Shown: one piece after another, positions 53,201-59,816 of the stretch
How positions within the stretch are numbered: position 1 is the first letter of the stretch
How the letters are laid out: each line of letters opens with the position of its first letter
Assembly: GCA_030867875.1 (NCBI GenBank)
Contig: JAOWCC010001501.1
Location: 15,281,524-15,345,523, forward strand
Source: Actinernus sp. WN-2022
Taxonomy: Eukaryota > Cnidaria > Anthozoa > Actiniaria > Actinernidae
Reading direction: 5' to 3'
Length of the DNA stretch: 64,000 nucleotides
Translations under genes and position numbers: made by a program
Notes under the pieces: model-generated
Databases searched by the model: none
What the model saw: only the letters and a program-made list of their open reading frames with translations
What the model was told of the DNA's origin: nothing

Positions 53201-56200
53201 AGGCTATTTTTCGAGTAGTACAACAGGTTCTTTCACGTCCCCTTCAGATTCTGATTAGAAGTAGAAGGAGACCGTGCTCTACCTAGAATACTAACTAGAA
53301 TCCTGTGTTGAATGATTTGTTTGTGTTGAATGATACAGGACACTAACATGCTAGCGTTAGTATGAGGGAGGGTGTAATTGCAAGGTTCATGCAACTGCTC
53401 TTAATGCATACAGACCGTCTCTCCGATGTGGGGCATGTTTTTGTGGACACTGCGCATATCCATGGCGCAAACTATCGCTCTCAACTTAAGAGTTGGTCGT
53501 GTTTTTTTTTTCAACCCCGAAAATCATTTTATTTAGCTCTTCTTTCCTCATTCTGGTATTTTTCTCAAGAGCAAGAAGAAAAAGAAAAAGAAAACACATT
53601 ATCAACATCTGGTCTCGGTCTCGGGCCACGCGCTTGTAAGCCGAATGATTAAGTCTTTGCCATCACTACCAGGTGATATCTCAATTAATGTAACAAAAAT
53701 GGAGTTTTATTCATTTTTGCCTAATTTTAACCTCTATTTTTACATTTTCACTAGCCGTGATCAGATAGAACTGGATCTCCGCTACGCCCATAGGCTTTCC
53801 TATGTATATATTATCTTTATCATTCTGGTTATGTATTATAATTGAGCCATAGAAATAATAATATGACATCGGGGACTAAGTCCTAGATAATGACGATATG
53901 TACGAAGTACGATTCTCATGAAGCTAACAAATATATTCCATGTGTTAGTTGATATTTACAGGAGAGTATACAGCGGCTATGAACAAGCACTGGCATCTTG
54001 GTCACTTCCGCTGCGAACGCTGTGACTCCAGTATCACAGGTACGCATGCGCGCGCGAGCTGTGTAAACCGCTGTCCATTTCAGAGCTGATTTGCGGCGCA
54101 TCCCCCTTATCACTACACTTCTTCAAGGTAGATAAGCCAACCGTTTAAGAAAATAATGGCTCCAGTATTATTACCATAGTCTAATATTCGTAGCTTATCG
54201 TGTACATATGACACTGTTATCTGAAGACGTCACTGGCGCTTTCCTAAGGCGTTTAGAACTACTTCTTATCGCAATATTGAAAAAGTTATGTGATTGTTAG
54301 TTGATAATATGCGAAAGATGTAGCACAAAAAATACGTTCTAAATAAGTGGAAAACTCGTTGAGAATATCTACAACATATCCTAAATTGTTGGGACACTTT
54401 CTAGTCTCACTTCAATGTTGAGCCGAACCTGTCAATTAAAAACACTTCAGACCAATCAGAATGTAGTAATGTTCTCCCGGGAAAATACCGCCGCCATCTT
54501 GTCCCACAAGCTGTACCGAGAGGAGATGAAAACACAAACTTGATTTCTTCGCAAAGATATAAGAAATTCAGCAAAAGGTAGGAAATCGATAAATTATTCA
54601 GAATGTTACGAAGACTATCACCGAACTCAGCCTTTTGCCATTGATTTTGAATTTTCTACGGGTTGTGGGACGTAGCAACAGTAACTAAAAGGGATGAGCA
54701 AATTTTGCGACCACATGCAACATTGGGATCCATTCCGGTTCCTGGGAAACCCCCACCCCTCCCCCATACTTCACCCTAACATTTAATGGTTAATCAGCAA
54801 TAGAACGATGCATATCCAAGGGAGGAGTGGGTGGGTAGTTTCCCAGAAACCGGGATTGAGCCCAACATTGGAAGGGGAAAGAGTGGCTGCTTTTTCAAGT
54901 GTTCCAACTCTGTTTGTCTGCGATTGTAAATACAGACATACTATGAGGTAACCCCGGCCAGTACTTTAGACCTGGTTATCAAGTTATTTATCTAGCCTAA
55001 TCATTCTTTTTTCCTGTTGACAGGAAAACAATTTATCGTCCTGCATGACAAGCCCGTGTGTACGGACTGCTTCAAGGACACTTATGCGCATGAGTGTGAC
55101 GCATGTCACAGGAAAATTGGCCCTGAAAGCCGTGACATCTCGTCTGATGATCACAGGTATAGTGAATGTTGTGAGAGTATCTTCATAGTCAGAATCAAAA
55201 CGCAAACGGCGACGAGAGCAAAGGAAAAGCCATACTGAAGTTGTTTACAAAATGTCTCGTTGTTGATTGGATAAAGTAATGACCATTACAATGCTGATAA
55301 AGTGTTAAAAACCATTACAATGCTGAAGAAAGTCTCGCTGTTGATTGGATAAAGTGTTAAAAACCATTACGATGCTGAAGAAAGTCTCGCTGTTGATTGG
55401 ATAAAGTGTTAAAAACCATTACGATGCTGAAGAAAGTCTCGCTGTTGATTGGATAAAGTGTTAAAAACCATTACGATGCTGAAGAAAGTCTCGCTGTTGA
55501 TTGGATAAAGTGTTAAAACCATTACAATGCTGAAGAAAGTTTCGCTGTTGATTGGATAAAGTAAAGTAAGTTGCGTTACTGATTGGCTACATTTTGTATT
55601 TAGAAAAATACACGCTGAGCTAAGATTATTGAAAACGAATAAGAGGAAAAGATATGGAAATATTCGCTAGGGATCAACCGTGCGAGTCTTGCCGCTCGGC
55701 CATAGAGCCGATCTATTACCAGATGACTCGAAAATCAGCTATATGTAGAGAAGGTGCAGATAGTTTTCAGGCGCGCTGGGCGCGATGGCTGACATGAATC
55801 AATAAAGTTTTGCTATCTTCCTATATCTATGGTGCTCCGCGCTAGAGCTCCGCTAAGAAGGGTGTTGTAAGGGCACGTCAACTCTTCTCTAAATCTATTT
55901 GTGTATTTTTGAAAATATCCCCTGAAAAAGTTAAGAGGTGATTTTGAGAGTCTCTTGTAGATGCCCAAACGGGTAACATACGGTGAGAGCCGTTGAATTC
56001 AATCCGACACACTCCGATACTGTGACCAAAAGATGCTGGTTTTAACGCATTCTCTGTTAAACTTCTTTGTTGCTAGCGGCCTTCTGCGCAACACGTTCAC
56101 GACGTCCTACATGTCAGGGTTTTTGTCAATCTCGTACCTTCTCGTAACTTTTTCGCAAGATTCACGCGCGACTGATATCAGTTATTTAGAGGCGTCCATC

Positions 56201-56950
56201 AATAGAGAAAAAGACAGTACGGGATTGACGAGGGGCTAGCGGATGCAGGGAACATTAGGTTATCAATTAATGTTGTCTTTACCTCTGTTATAATACAGGC
56301 ACTGGCATGACAGTTGCTTTGTCTGTGACATATGTCGCCGTCCTCTTCAATCAGATGGGAAATTTACGTTTTACAAGGATAAGATCCTTTGCACCACATG
56401 CTACGCAACCAATTACCAGAAGGCATGTCACGTGTGCGGTGACGTCATCGATTCGGGAGGCTCACGCCTCGAGTATAATGGCAATTTCTGGCACGAAGAG
56501 TGCTTCAAATGCAAGTCATGCAAGCAGGCAATAGGCACAAGCGGGTTTGTCCCAAAAGACAACTACTTCTACTGTCCTCAATGCTACCAACAGGAGTTCT
56601 CCAAGCGCTGCGCAGAATGCGGTGAGCCACTTCTCGAGGGTGGAGTCCTTTATGGCAGTCAAACATGGCACAAAACCTGTTTTAGTTGTTTTTACTGTCA
56701 GCGATCGCTGGCCTCCAACGCGTTCTCAGTCCGCGATGGCTGTCGGTATTGTATGGAGTGTTATGGTAAGTTCTACGCCAAACAATGTGAGATCTGTATG
56801 AAGGCGATCGTTGGAGGGGAGTATTACACTTTGGATGAATCAAACTTTCACAAGGAGTGCTTCATGTGTAGCCGATGTGGACGCTCTCTGGCAAGTGAGG
56901 GATTCGTTCGTGAGGGACTGGAGCTACTTTGTAGCGATTGCGCGGATTAA
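29087..56950 (+). CDS. LMPT: LIMPETin: Cys-rich N terminus, PET domain and six LIM domains, 612 aa
   Basis: A non-catalytic zinc-binding scaffold of the testin/prickle/FHL group; relatives act at actin structures, cell junctions and muscle attachment. Exons are 29087-29200, 29400-29485, 46611-46926, 49344-49574, 51667-51882, 53949-54039, 55024-55156 and 56299-56950, totalling 1839 nt (612 codons plus stop) with all phases compatible. Domains in order are a Cys-rich motif with C51, C54, C58, C70, C73 and C75; an acidic proline-rich linker at about 80-158; PET at about 160-249; and LIM1 to LIM6 at about 251-612. Each LIM shows paired CxxC or HxxC ligands. PET plus six LIM is the Limpet/LIMPETin layout. 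Testin has PET plus three LIM, and FHL proteins lack PET. The gene is divergent from the deiodinase. The symbol follows Drosophila Limpet and should be read as family level. Confidence 0.93.
29400..29485 (+). CDS. LMPT: LIMPETin exon 2 (first half of Cys-rich motif)
   Basis: It encodes GKPCLKCGDRC followed by FSLHVW, matching the N-terminal cysteine motif of testins. The acceptor is TTTCTTTAG, the donor is AG|GTAAGT, and the exon ends in phase 2. The split Arg codon is completed 17.1 kb downstream in exon 3, giving HVWR-KVC. Confidence 0.92.
30482..30558 (+). CDS. Possible alternative first exon of LIMPETin
   Basis: Two tandem ATGs open a 25-codon frame rich in Ala, Pro and Lys (MMAPAALESSKKAPPKKPPR, then PSIKK). 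It reaches a GTTTGT donor after AG, phase 2. That is the same phase as exon 2, so splicing to exon 3 at 46611 would give KKR-KVCAYC in frame. Such an isoform would lose the first three cysteines. Only the phase match and the donor support this; a chance frame of this length is quite possible. Confidence 0.3.
30559..32422. other. LIMPETin intron 2, first part
   Basis: A direct repeat of GAGTGC(A/G)GAGTTTGACAAG and GTTG occurs near 30724 and 30796. A 116-codon plus frame at 30884-31234 has no recognised domain. Nothing else noted. Confidence 0.4.
32423..32688. mobile_element. G/C-capped MITE, copy 2, 8-bp TSD
   Basis: It is flanked by CTAATTTC at 32415-32422 and 32689-32696. It has the same interior as copy 1 on the other strand, with the TATTTTTTAGGGT motif iterated. 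One end is C-rich, finishing CCGGGGGG. It lies in LIMPETin intron 2. Confidence 0.8.
32697..34278. other. LIMPETin intron 2, nothing recognised
   Basis: A short (AAT)n run lies at 33280-33297. A 67-codon frame at 32839-33042 is unassigned. No gene supported. Confidence 0.4.
34279..34661 (+). mobile_element. G-capped repeat, single-unit relative of the 26.6-kb element
   Basis: It starts with CC and a 19-base G run, then CTCCCTTATTTGGGCTATAC, which is one copy of the unit amplified at 26.6 kb. The GTCTGGGATAGGGTAT body follows. The right end lacks the C run seen in the other copy. No clear target duplication is visible. Confidence 0.65.
34662..36063. other. LIMPETin intron 2, unassigned
   Basis: A tandem AACCAACCAAACAACA-like duplication is seen at 35858-35890. 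Otherwise no gene or element recognised. Confidence 0.4.
36064..36432. mobile_element. Inverted-repeat element, short copy
   Basis: The ends are CAGGGTTCCAGAGGCTCG and the complement of CTCTGGCTCCCAGGGTA. The interior includes TGAATCTCACTTCCATGC and its inverse near 36355. It is a short relative of 57547-58502. Confidence 0.6.
36508..36693 (-). mobile_element. tRNA-derived SINE, copy A
   Basis: The minus strand opens GGGAGCCAGGGTGGCGCAAT with GGTTAAGCG (A-box region) and GGTTCGATTCC (B box) about 50 nt later. The approximately 110-nt body is shared with the copy at 41.08 kb. It lies in LIMPETin intron 2. Confidence 0.75.
36755..36962. repeat. 11-bp tandem array of E-box-like sites
   Basis: About 19 units of ACGACATGTGA. 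Four consecutive units near 36868-36905 have CACGTG instead of CATGTG. It produces three spurious minus-strand frames (HVVHMSFTCRS). It is followed directly by a LINE fragment, in LIMPETin intron 2. Confidence 0.9.
36993..37960 (+). mobile_element. LINE fragment with FADD reverse transcriptase motif
   Basis: An open frame from 36993 starts abruptly at the RT active site (MFADDANLFYS) and continues through KLSINFKKTHYML, YLGIYID and WEPQIQHI to about 37640. A shifted frame then gives a C-terminal RTNYGLSIFKFSLSKIWQ. It is 5'-truncated directly against an 11-bp tandem array. It lies in LIMPETin intron 2 and differs from the copy at 16-18 kb. The 3' limit is approximate. Confidence 0.75.
38343..38418 (-). 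mobile_element. tRNA-like SINE head or tRNA pseudogene
   Basis: The minus strand has GTTAGCTCAGTTGGGAGCAC (A box and pairable D arm) and GGGTTCGATTG (B box). The acceptor and T stems do not pair well, so a functional tRNA is unlikely. Confidence 0.55.
39031..39130. repeat. 21-bp tandem repeat
   Basis: About 4.8 units of AGAGTAGAACATTTACGGTA then C. Open frames on both strands here simply mirror the repeat. It is in LIMPETin intron 2. Confidence 0.85.
39360..39416 (+). repeat. Short telomere-like repeat
   Basis: TTTTAGGGTTAGGGTTTGTA and its variants are repeated about 2.5 times at 23-bp spacing. It contains TTAGGG pairs but is too short and irregular to call an interstitial telomere. Confidence 0.5.
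40122..40330 (+). mobile_element. Inverted-repeat element with clustered AGGTCA half-sites
   Basis: The termini are GTGTAAAGTACAGGTCA and its reverse complement. Each arm repeats AGGTCA: 40134, 40141, 40146 and 40153 on the left, and TGACCT at 40283, 40288, 40295 and 40300 plus one more on the right. Several are spaced by one base (DR1). The centre matches the body of the 23.8-kb element. It is in LIMPETin intron 2. Confidence 0.7.
40801..41050. repeat. 32-bp tandem repeat, eight units
   Basis: The unit begins GTGCGTCTTCTTGGTTCGTC and ends TAGTATAACTTA. Copies are nearly identical; the last two carry TTAGTTCG. High identity suggests recent expansion. It is in LIMPETin intron 2. Confidence 0.9.
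41077..41264 (-). mobile_element. tRNA-derived SINE, copy B
   Basis: Same family and orientation as the 36.5-kb copy, about 85-90% identical by eye, with A box (GGTTAAGCGC) and B box (GGTTCGATTCC). It abuts the 32-bp tandem array ending near 41050. Confidence 0.75.
41265..42901. other. LIMPETin intron 2, unassigned
   Basis: Opposing short frames at 41603-41889 and 41870-42461 have no known domains. No clear repeat found. Confidence 0.4.
42902..43149. mobile_element. MITE with iterated GGAATATT motif
   Basis: The ends are inverted: TGTCGGGGGTAGAAGCGGAA on the left and its near complement, TTCCCCTTCTACCCCCGACA, on the right. The interior is a degenerate run of GGAATATTGAATA-like words. No target duplication is visible. 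It is in LIMPETin intron 2. Confidence 0.65.
43903..45749. mobile_element. Non-autonomous DNA transposon, 1.85 kb
   Basis: The ends TTAAAGGAGCAGTGTCACGG then TACTGCGCATGT are repeated in inverse at 45717-45749. No transposase frame is visible. A 217-bp unit is tandemly repeated inside at 44704-45180. It lies at the 3' end of LIMPETin intron 2. Confidence 0.7.
44704..45180. repeat. 217-bp tandem duplication, two and a partial copy
   Basis: GCTTCATATGTATGT starts units near 44704, 44921 and 45139. The first two share over 150 bp with small indels; the third diverges after about 35 bp. The open frames in it are copies of each other with no known domain. Confidence 0.75.
46358..46545. repeat. 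Imperfect inverted repeats with CCTACTTCCGGTT words
   Basis: GGGTTCCTACCTCCGGTT, CAACCGGAAGTAGGA, TTCCTACTTCCGGTTACAT and ATGTAACCAGAAGTAGGAAC alternate in orientation. GGAAG/CTTCC words resemble ETS sites but occur inside a repeat. It lies about 70 bp before LIMPETin exon 3. Confidence 0.5.
46611..46926 (+). CDS. LMPT: LIMPETin exon 3 (Cys-rich end, linker, PET start)
   Basis: It encodes residues 67-172. It completes the cysteine motif (CAYCKC), then an acidic linker with an eight-proline run at 114-121 and a second run at 148-151, then YVWTPPG, which opens the PET domain. The acceptor is a long T tract followed by CTCTGTAG; the donor is CAG|GTAGGA, phase 0. The minus-strand glycine-rich frame here is only the complement of the proline codons. 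Confidence 0.92.
47275..47607. mobile_element. hAT-like MITE, CAGGGGCGTAGCT ends
   Basis: Inverted ends CAGGGGCGTAGCT at 47275 and its complement at 47595-47607, with further imperfect pairing (ACGCAC). CAGGGG ends are common in hAT elements, but I could not find a matching 8-bp duplication. It is in LIMPETin intron 3. Confidence 0.65.
48040..48200. repeat. Inverted repeat with 23-bp arms
   Basis: GGCCCGGACGGGGAAATATT at 48083 pairs with its near complement ending at 48159. Outer CTATTGACTG and CAGTCAATA also pair. Preceding sequence, 47895-48030, resembles 15585-15680. It is in LIMPETin intron 3. Confidence 0.6.
48353..49265. mobile_element. Inverted-repeat element with a cluster of CRE palindromes
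   Basis: The arms 48353-48435 and 49195-49265 are imperfect inverted copies sharing AAAATCGATCACT and a TTTCACGC..GGCA segment. Between them are five TGACGTCA sites at 48564, 48728, 48743, 48898 and 49085, plus degenerate repeats around them. It fills most of the 3' half of LIMPETin intron 3. Confidence 0.6.
49344..49574 (+). CDS. LMPT: LIMPETin exon 4 (PET domain core)
   Basis: It encodes 77 residues, 173-249, with YIKELPRDKIP, GADYHRKQLTYQLPPQD and a C-terminal FW...GYGVVKVPFG, all diagnostic of PET domains. The acceptor is CAAAG before GCA and the donor is CAG|GTAAGA. Phase 0 on both sides makes it a symmetric exon. Confidence 0.94.
49970..50450 (-). mobile_element. L2-like LINE 3' remnant
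   Basis: On the minus strand it carries a decayed RLWNS segment at about 50210-50235 and an AT-rich 3' tail resembling the 12.5-kb element, including a GCGCTTTACA-type block near 50020. It sits in LIMPETin intron 4. No frame is intact. Confidence 0.5.
50501..50726. mobile_element. MITE, compact copy of the 3065-3842 family
   Basis: Inverted arms of about 70 bp: GATATTACAGTTGAATCTAC, CGAATAGCAG and CCTCACTTCGATGTAATGAA on the left, complemented on the right. The loop is about 80 bp. It lies in LIMPETin intron 4. Confidence 0.75.
50840..51003. mobile_element. MITE with 33-bp near-perfect terminal inverted repeats
   Basis: The ends ATAGACCCATTCGAAAAATG then GCGTCCAATTTAA are repeated in inverse at 50971-51003. 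The centre has two GAGGCTAGTCAGT words. It lies in LIMPETin intron 4. Confidence 0.8.
51210..51362 (-). mobile_element. Diverged relative of the 23.8-kb SINE-like repeat
   Basis: The minus strand contains TTTAGCGTAGTGGTTGCGAC and GAGTTCCAG, matching the tRNA-like head at 23950. It is followed by a degraded body including a GTAAACGACG-like segment. It is in LIMPETin intron 4. Confidence 0.4.
51667..51882 (+). CDS. LMPT: LIMPETin exon 5 (LIM1 and start of LIM2)
   Basis: It encodes 72 residues, 250-321. LIM1 reads CARC, YHPACFTCEIC and KIYCGRHH, the last of the CGRHH type shared with prickle and testin. The exon then opens LIM2 with CDGCDE. The acceptor is TCCTTAG, the donor GAG|GTAAGT, and both sides are phase 0. 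Confidence 0.94.
51979..52296. mobile_element. MITE with GGTAGGAACACACACGG ends
   Basis: The left GTTAAAGGTAGGAACACACA and the complement of CACCGTGTGTCGTACCTTAA form imperfect inverted ends. The interior repeats CAACATTGC- and GCAATATT-like words on both strands. It is in LIMPETin intron 5. Confidence 0.6.
52310..52511. repeat. 101-bp tandem duplication
   Basis: Two adjacent copies, 52310-52410 and 52411-52511, beginning CTATTGAGTGATAGAT, differ at about two positions. It is in LIMPETin intron 5. Confidence 0.9.
52876..53086 (-). mobile_element. LINE/SINE 3' tail with (AAT)n
   Basis: An (AAT)n tract at 52878-52903 is followed by ATTTATATAGCGCCATA and CATGGCGCTTTACA, the same 3'-end motif as the L2-like elements at 12.5 and 62.7 kb. 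This suggests a minus-strand non-LTR insertion. It is in LIMPETin intron 5. Confidence 0.5.
53096..53206. mobile_element. Hairpin MITE, 49-bp arms, 9-bp TSD
   Basis: The arms TAGCCTGCGTAGCAAGCGTT then TCTGTG...GGGTTTTTCGCT are near-perfect inverted copies with a loop of about 13 bp. It is flanked by TTTTTCGAG at 53087-53095 and 53207-53215. A 9-bp duplication is typical of Mutator-like elements. It is in LIMPETin intron 5. Confidence 0.85.
53949..54039 (+). CDS. LMPT: LIMPETin exon 6 (LIM2)
   Basis: It encodes LIFTGEYTAAMNKHWHLGHF and RCERCDSSITG. The start was decided by homology: the acceptor TAG at 53946-53948 gives the LIF..EYT segment that follows CDE in testin-like LIM2 domains and keeps phase 0. 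A better-looking CAG 13 nt downstream would cause an early stop. The donor is ACAG|GTACGC, phase 1. Confidence 0.88.
54729..54858. mobile_element. MITE with CTGGGAAAC ends, copy 1
   Basis: The inverted ends CCGGTTCCTGGGAAACCCCC and its complement enclose ACCTTTAATGGTTAAT-like sequence. The same element recurs at 57425-57536. It is in LIMPETin intron 6. Confidence 0.65.
55024..55156 (+). CDS. LMPT: LIMPETin exon 7 (LIM2 end, LIM3 start)
   Basis: It encodes KQFIVLHDKPVCTDCF, closing LIM2, and HECDACHRKIG, opening LIM3. The acceptor is TTGACAG and the donor CACAG|GTATAG, phase 2. The open frame beyond the donor has no LIM similarity. Confidence 0.93.
55254..55566. repeat. 52-bp tandem repeat in LIMPETin intron 7
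   Basis: About six units of TTGATTGGATAAAGTGTTAA then AAACCATTACGATGCTGAAG and AAAGTCTCGCTG. The first unit is shorter. Each unit has ATTGG, an inverted CCAAT box. Confidence 0.85.
56299..56950 (+). CDS. LMPT: LIMPETin exon 8 (LIM3 to LIM6 and stop)
   Basis: This large terminal exon of 652 nt encodes HWHDSCFVCDIC of LIM3 and then three complete LIM domains, opening with CHVCGDVI, CAECGEPL and CEICMKAI. Each has a W/F-H..CF.C..C second half and ends in a CxxC or CxxD-type zinc site; the protein ends LLCSDCAD. These domains resemble FHL proteins. Having LIM4-6 intronless in one exon while LIM1-3 are split is notable. Confidence 0.95.
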
Positions 56951-57424
56951 TGTCCAGTCACCATAGCAACTATCATAACCTTGGTAACAGGGTCGAATCA
57001 GAATCCAAATCCCAAGTCGTAGTTTTATAGAATCAAAGTGTTTTACATACCAACATTTCGATATTGATCGATAAGTACCGATACTTGTGTCAAGATATAA
57101 AACAAAAGAAGTTCCTCGAAGATGAAATGGTAAGGATGCATGGAAAGTGCCGGCGGGGACGAGCTCTTCTTATGAAGAGAAACAAAGATGATCATAGAAA
57201 TAATATATTGACGAGACGGTTTCCCAGATTACAGCTGCAGTATTGTTGAGACAATTCATTTAAAAACATTGTTCAAGAGCGCGTTCTCTGTTTCTTTTTT
57301 ATTAATTGTTATTACGAGATGATGTTTTATGTTAGCAATTTTATTCATTTACAAGAGAAGTCTCCACCACTAGCGATAGAAAGAAGATAAATGCTGGCTT
57401 TCTGTCACTTAGATGTAACCTAGA

Positions 57425-57536
57425 TTACTGGGAAACCCCCACCCCTCCCCCCACATTTCACCTTAACCTTTAATGGTTAATCATTAATAAAACGATGCAT
57501 ATCCGAGGGAGGGGTGGGTGGATAGTTTCCCAGAAT
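57425..57536. mobile_element. MITE with CTGGGAAAC ends, copy 2
   Basis: It matches 54729-54858 along its length, including CGATGCATATCC and GGGGTGGGTGG. It lies about 475 bp after the LIMPETin stop and contains an AATAAA at 57486-57491, so it could affect 3'-end formation. That is unproven. Confidence 0.65.
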
Positions 57537-57546
57537 GTCCTAAGTG

Positions 57547-58502
57547 TACCCTGGGTTCCAGAGGTCCGAAGAAAGAAAATAAAGTGAGGGCGAAGGGAGA
57601 AAACATAGAAGTAGGGAAGGGGGTCCTTAGGCCAAATCCGCTAAGAATCTCACTTCCATGCAAATATTAGGTTCAGAATTTGAACCTCATCTCTGATTGG
57701 TTAATCTACTAATTACCAGGCGCGACCGTGACGGCAGGGTTCTCCCAACACAGGCATAGCAGGGAGAGAAAACAATTAGCCGGTAACAAAACGAGTGGGG
57801 GACTGGAACCGAGTCAGTAAAACTAATTCAATTAATAACTAGTCAAAGTGAGCATTATTTTCCAAAAGCACAGATCAAACTTAGCTAGTCTGGAAAGTTT
57901 GGTGAACTTTGGCTCAATATTGACGATGCTAGAAGGCATCAAATATGTCAATTTTCCCATACAAACTCTCTTATTATTTAACGTTGTCCCTCCAAACCAT
58001 ACATTCATTGTAAAATTTTGGAGGGACAAAGAAATTTCAATTGCTTATAATTCAGACACGATTCACTTGAATTACATCAAACTTGGCACAAATGCTAATT
58101 TCAACATGCTCTATGATGTGATGAACTTCATTTTAGAATTAGAGTAATTCTGATAAACTAGGTCCCAGTCCCCTGCTCGTTTTGTTACCGGCCAATTGAG
58201 TAGGGGGCATTTATTTCAAATCCAGGCTTCTACGATAAGTATAAAAAGAGTTGTAGAAAACGTGTAGCCGGCGTGGTCAAGTAGAGTACACGGAGAAAAT
58301 CGCCGGTGCTTCGGGAGAACTCTGAAAACCGTAAAAAAAATTCGCTTACCATTGCCGAGCAAACCGGTTTGACGTGTTACTACTGATTTGTAACGTAGCA
58401 CATGGAAATGAGACTCAACGGATTACACCAGAGGCCCTTCTATTCTCTCTTCTCGCTTCGCCTCTTAATTGTATTTCTTTGGGTCTCTGGTACCCAAGGT
58501 AC
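57547..58502. mobile_element. Inverted-repeat element with a second element nested inside
   Basis: The outer ends TACCCTGGGTTCCAGAGG and the complement of CTCTGGTACCCAAGGTA match the 36.06-kb element. At 57773-58198 a second inverted pair (CAATTAGCCGGTAACAAAAC and its complement) delimits an insert carrying an uncharacterised 99-codon frame at 57848-58147 with no recognised domain. Confidence 0.6.
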
Positions 58503-59533
58503 TCTCTGGTAGTACCCTCAGTGTAGAGTATTATTATTATTATTTTTAATTGCAATAGATTTATATCAATAGATAGATTGTAGTTTTTCGGCTGTTATAA
58601 TTAGTTAATCAATGATCCCTTACTTCATGTTGAATATAACTAAAGATTATTTGGATTATTTAGTTGAATATAACTAAAGATGATTTAGTTAATTACTTCC
58701 AAGTGGAAAAATACAGTTGCGTAATGGTTGGCCTCATACAGCGGTTTCAAAAACGTTGTCGGTAAATTTCACCTACGCTACCAGACCGAAAGACAGCCTG
58801 GGAATAGGACAGCAGATTCAGTTAAATTACCAAATCGTCAAGTGAAGCCCTGTACATGTTATCTGTTCCTGATTGCTTGATTTAAGATGCACAAATTATT
58901 AAATAGCAAAATTGATCTTCTATCCAGGTCCCCTTTCGATCTGATCGCATAGGCTACCAACAACCTTTATTAAAATAGCTGTATAAATGTTAACCGAGAT
59001 GCGTGTTGGCATACCGAATTTTAAACCCGACATGCAAAGGGTCCAAATGTATAAAAAAAGTTATGCTGACACATTAAAATACCCTTTTTTATTGCATACC
59101 CCATTTCTGATCACGTGTATCGTTCCCGTAAGTAGAGAACCTTACACTAATAGTCACTGTTAGACCTTAATACCATTGTTTTCTTTTGTTTCTATTGCTG
59201 GTTTTCACTCAATCCCCAGAGATTCAAATGACAAAGGGCATGGCGGCCATGTTGGAGCCCCAACAAAAGAAGCTAATGAGGAATCTATTGTTTAAGGGCA
59301 CCAACATGGCGGCTATGACGTCAAGTGAAAGCCAGCAATTAGACTATTTGATACTGACTATTAAGTAATGGTTCGCCAAAGAAAAGGAGCAAAATACAAT
59401 AGGCTGCGGCAATGAGCAATTCCCAATAACGAATTTACTTGAAGTTAGAAACTGAAAATAAAGGAAACTGTACGCTGTTGGTCATCACAAATTTGAGAAG
59501 CTTTCCCAATAACGATTTTCTTTGATATCAGAC
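58503..59533. other. Intergenic after LIMPETin, unassigned
   Basis: A tandem GAATATAACTAAAGATTATT duplication occurs at 58633-58690, and the dispersed repeat shared with 5.0 kb at 59395-59475. No gene recognised. Confidence 0.4.
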
Positions 59534-59816
59534 CATAGTTAATAGAGTGGAATGGTTAGGAAACCCGGCAAACTTCAAAAGGGCTAACAAAGGCGCTGCG
59601 ATTTAGGTTGGAAGGGGTAAGACAAAAGATTGTGCACGATCATAGTTCATTAGCATCCCCTGAACGACTGAACTCACACGTTTCTATTGGCTGATTGATT
59701 AACATGTTGGAATTTCTATTGTGTTTTGTGCACGTTAGTGGTTGAAAATAAGCTAACAAAGACATATAACAAAGAAGGTCCCTGAGTTTCCTAACCATTC
59801 CACTCTATTAACTATG
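59534..59816. mobile_element. MITE with 31-bp perfect ends and 7-bp TSD
   Basis: The inverted ends CATAGTTAATAGAGTGGAAT then GGTTAGGAAAC match perfectly. The direct repeat ATCAGAC flanks at 59527-59533 and 59817-59823. Confidence 0.8.

Noticed and set aside
53962..54039. CAG acceptor at 53961 as the start of LIMPETin exon 6
   Set aside because: It breaks frame with exon 5 and deletes the conserved LIF..EYT segment; the TAG at 53948 fixes both.
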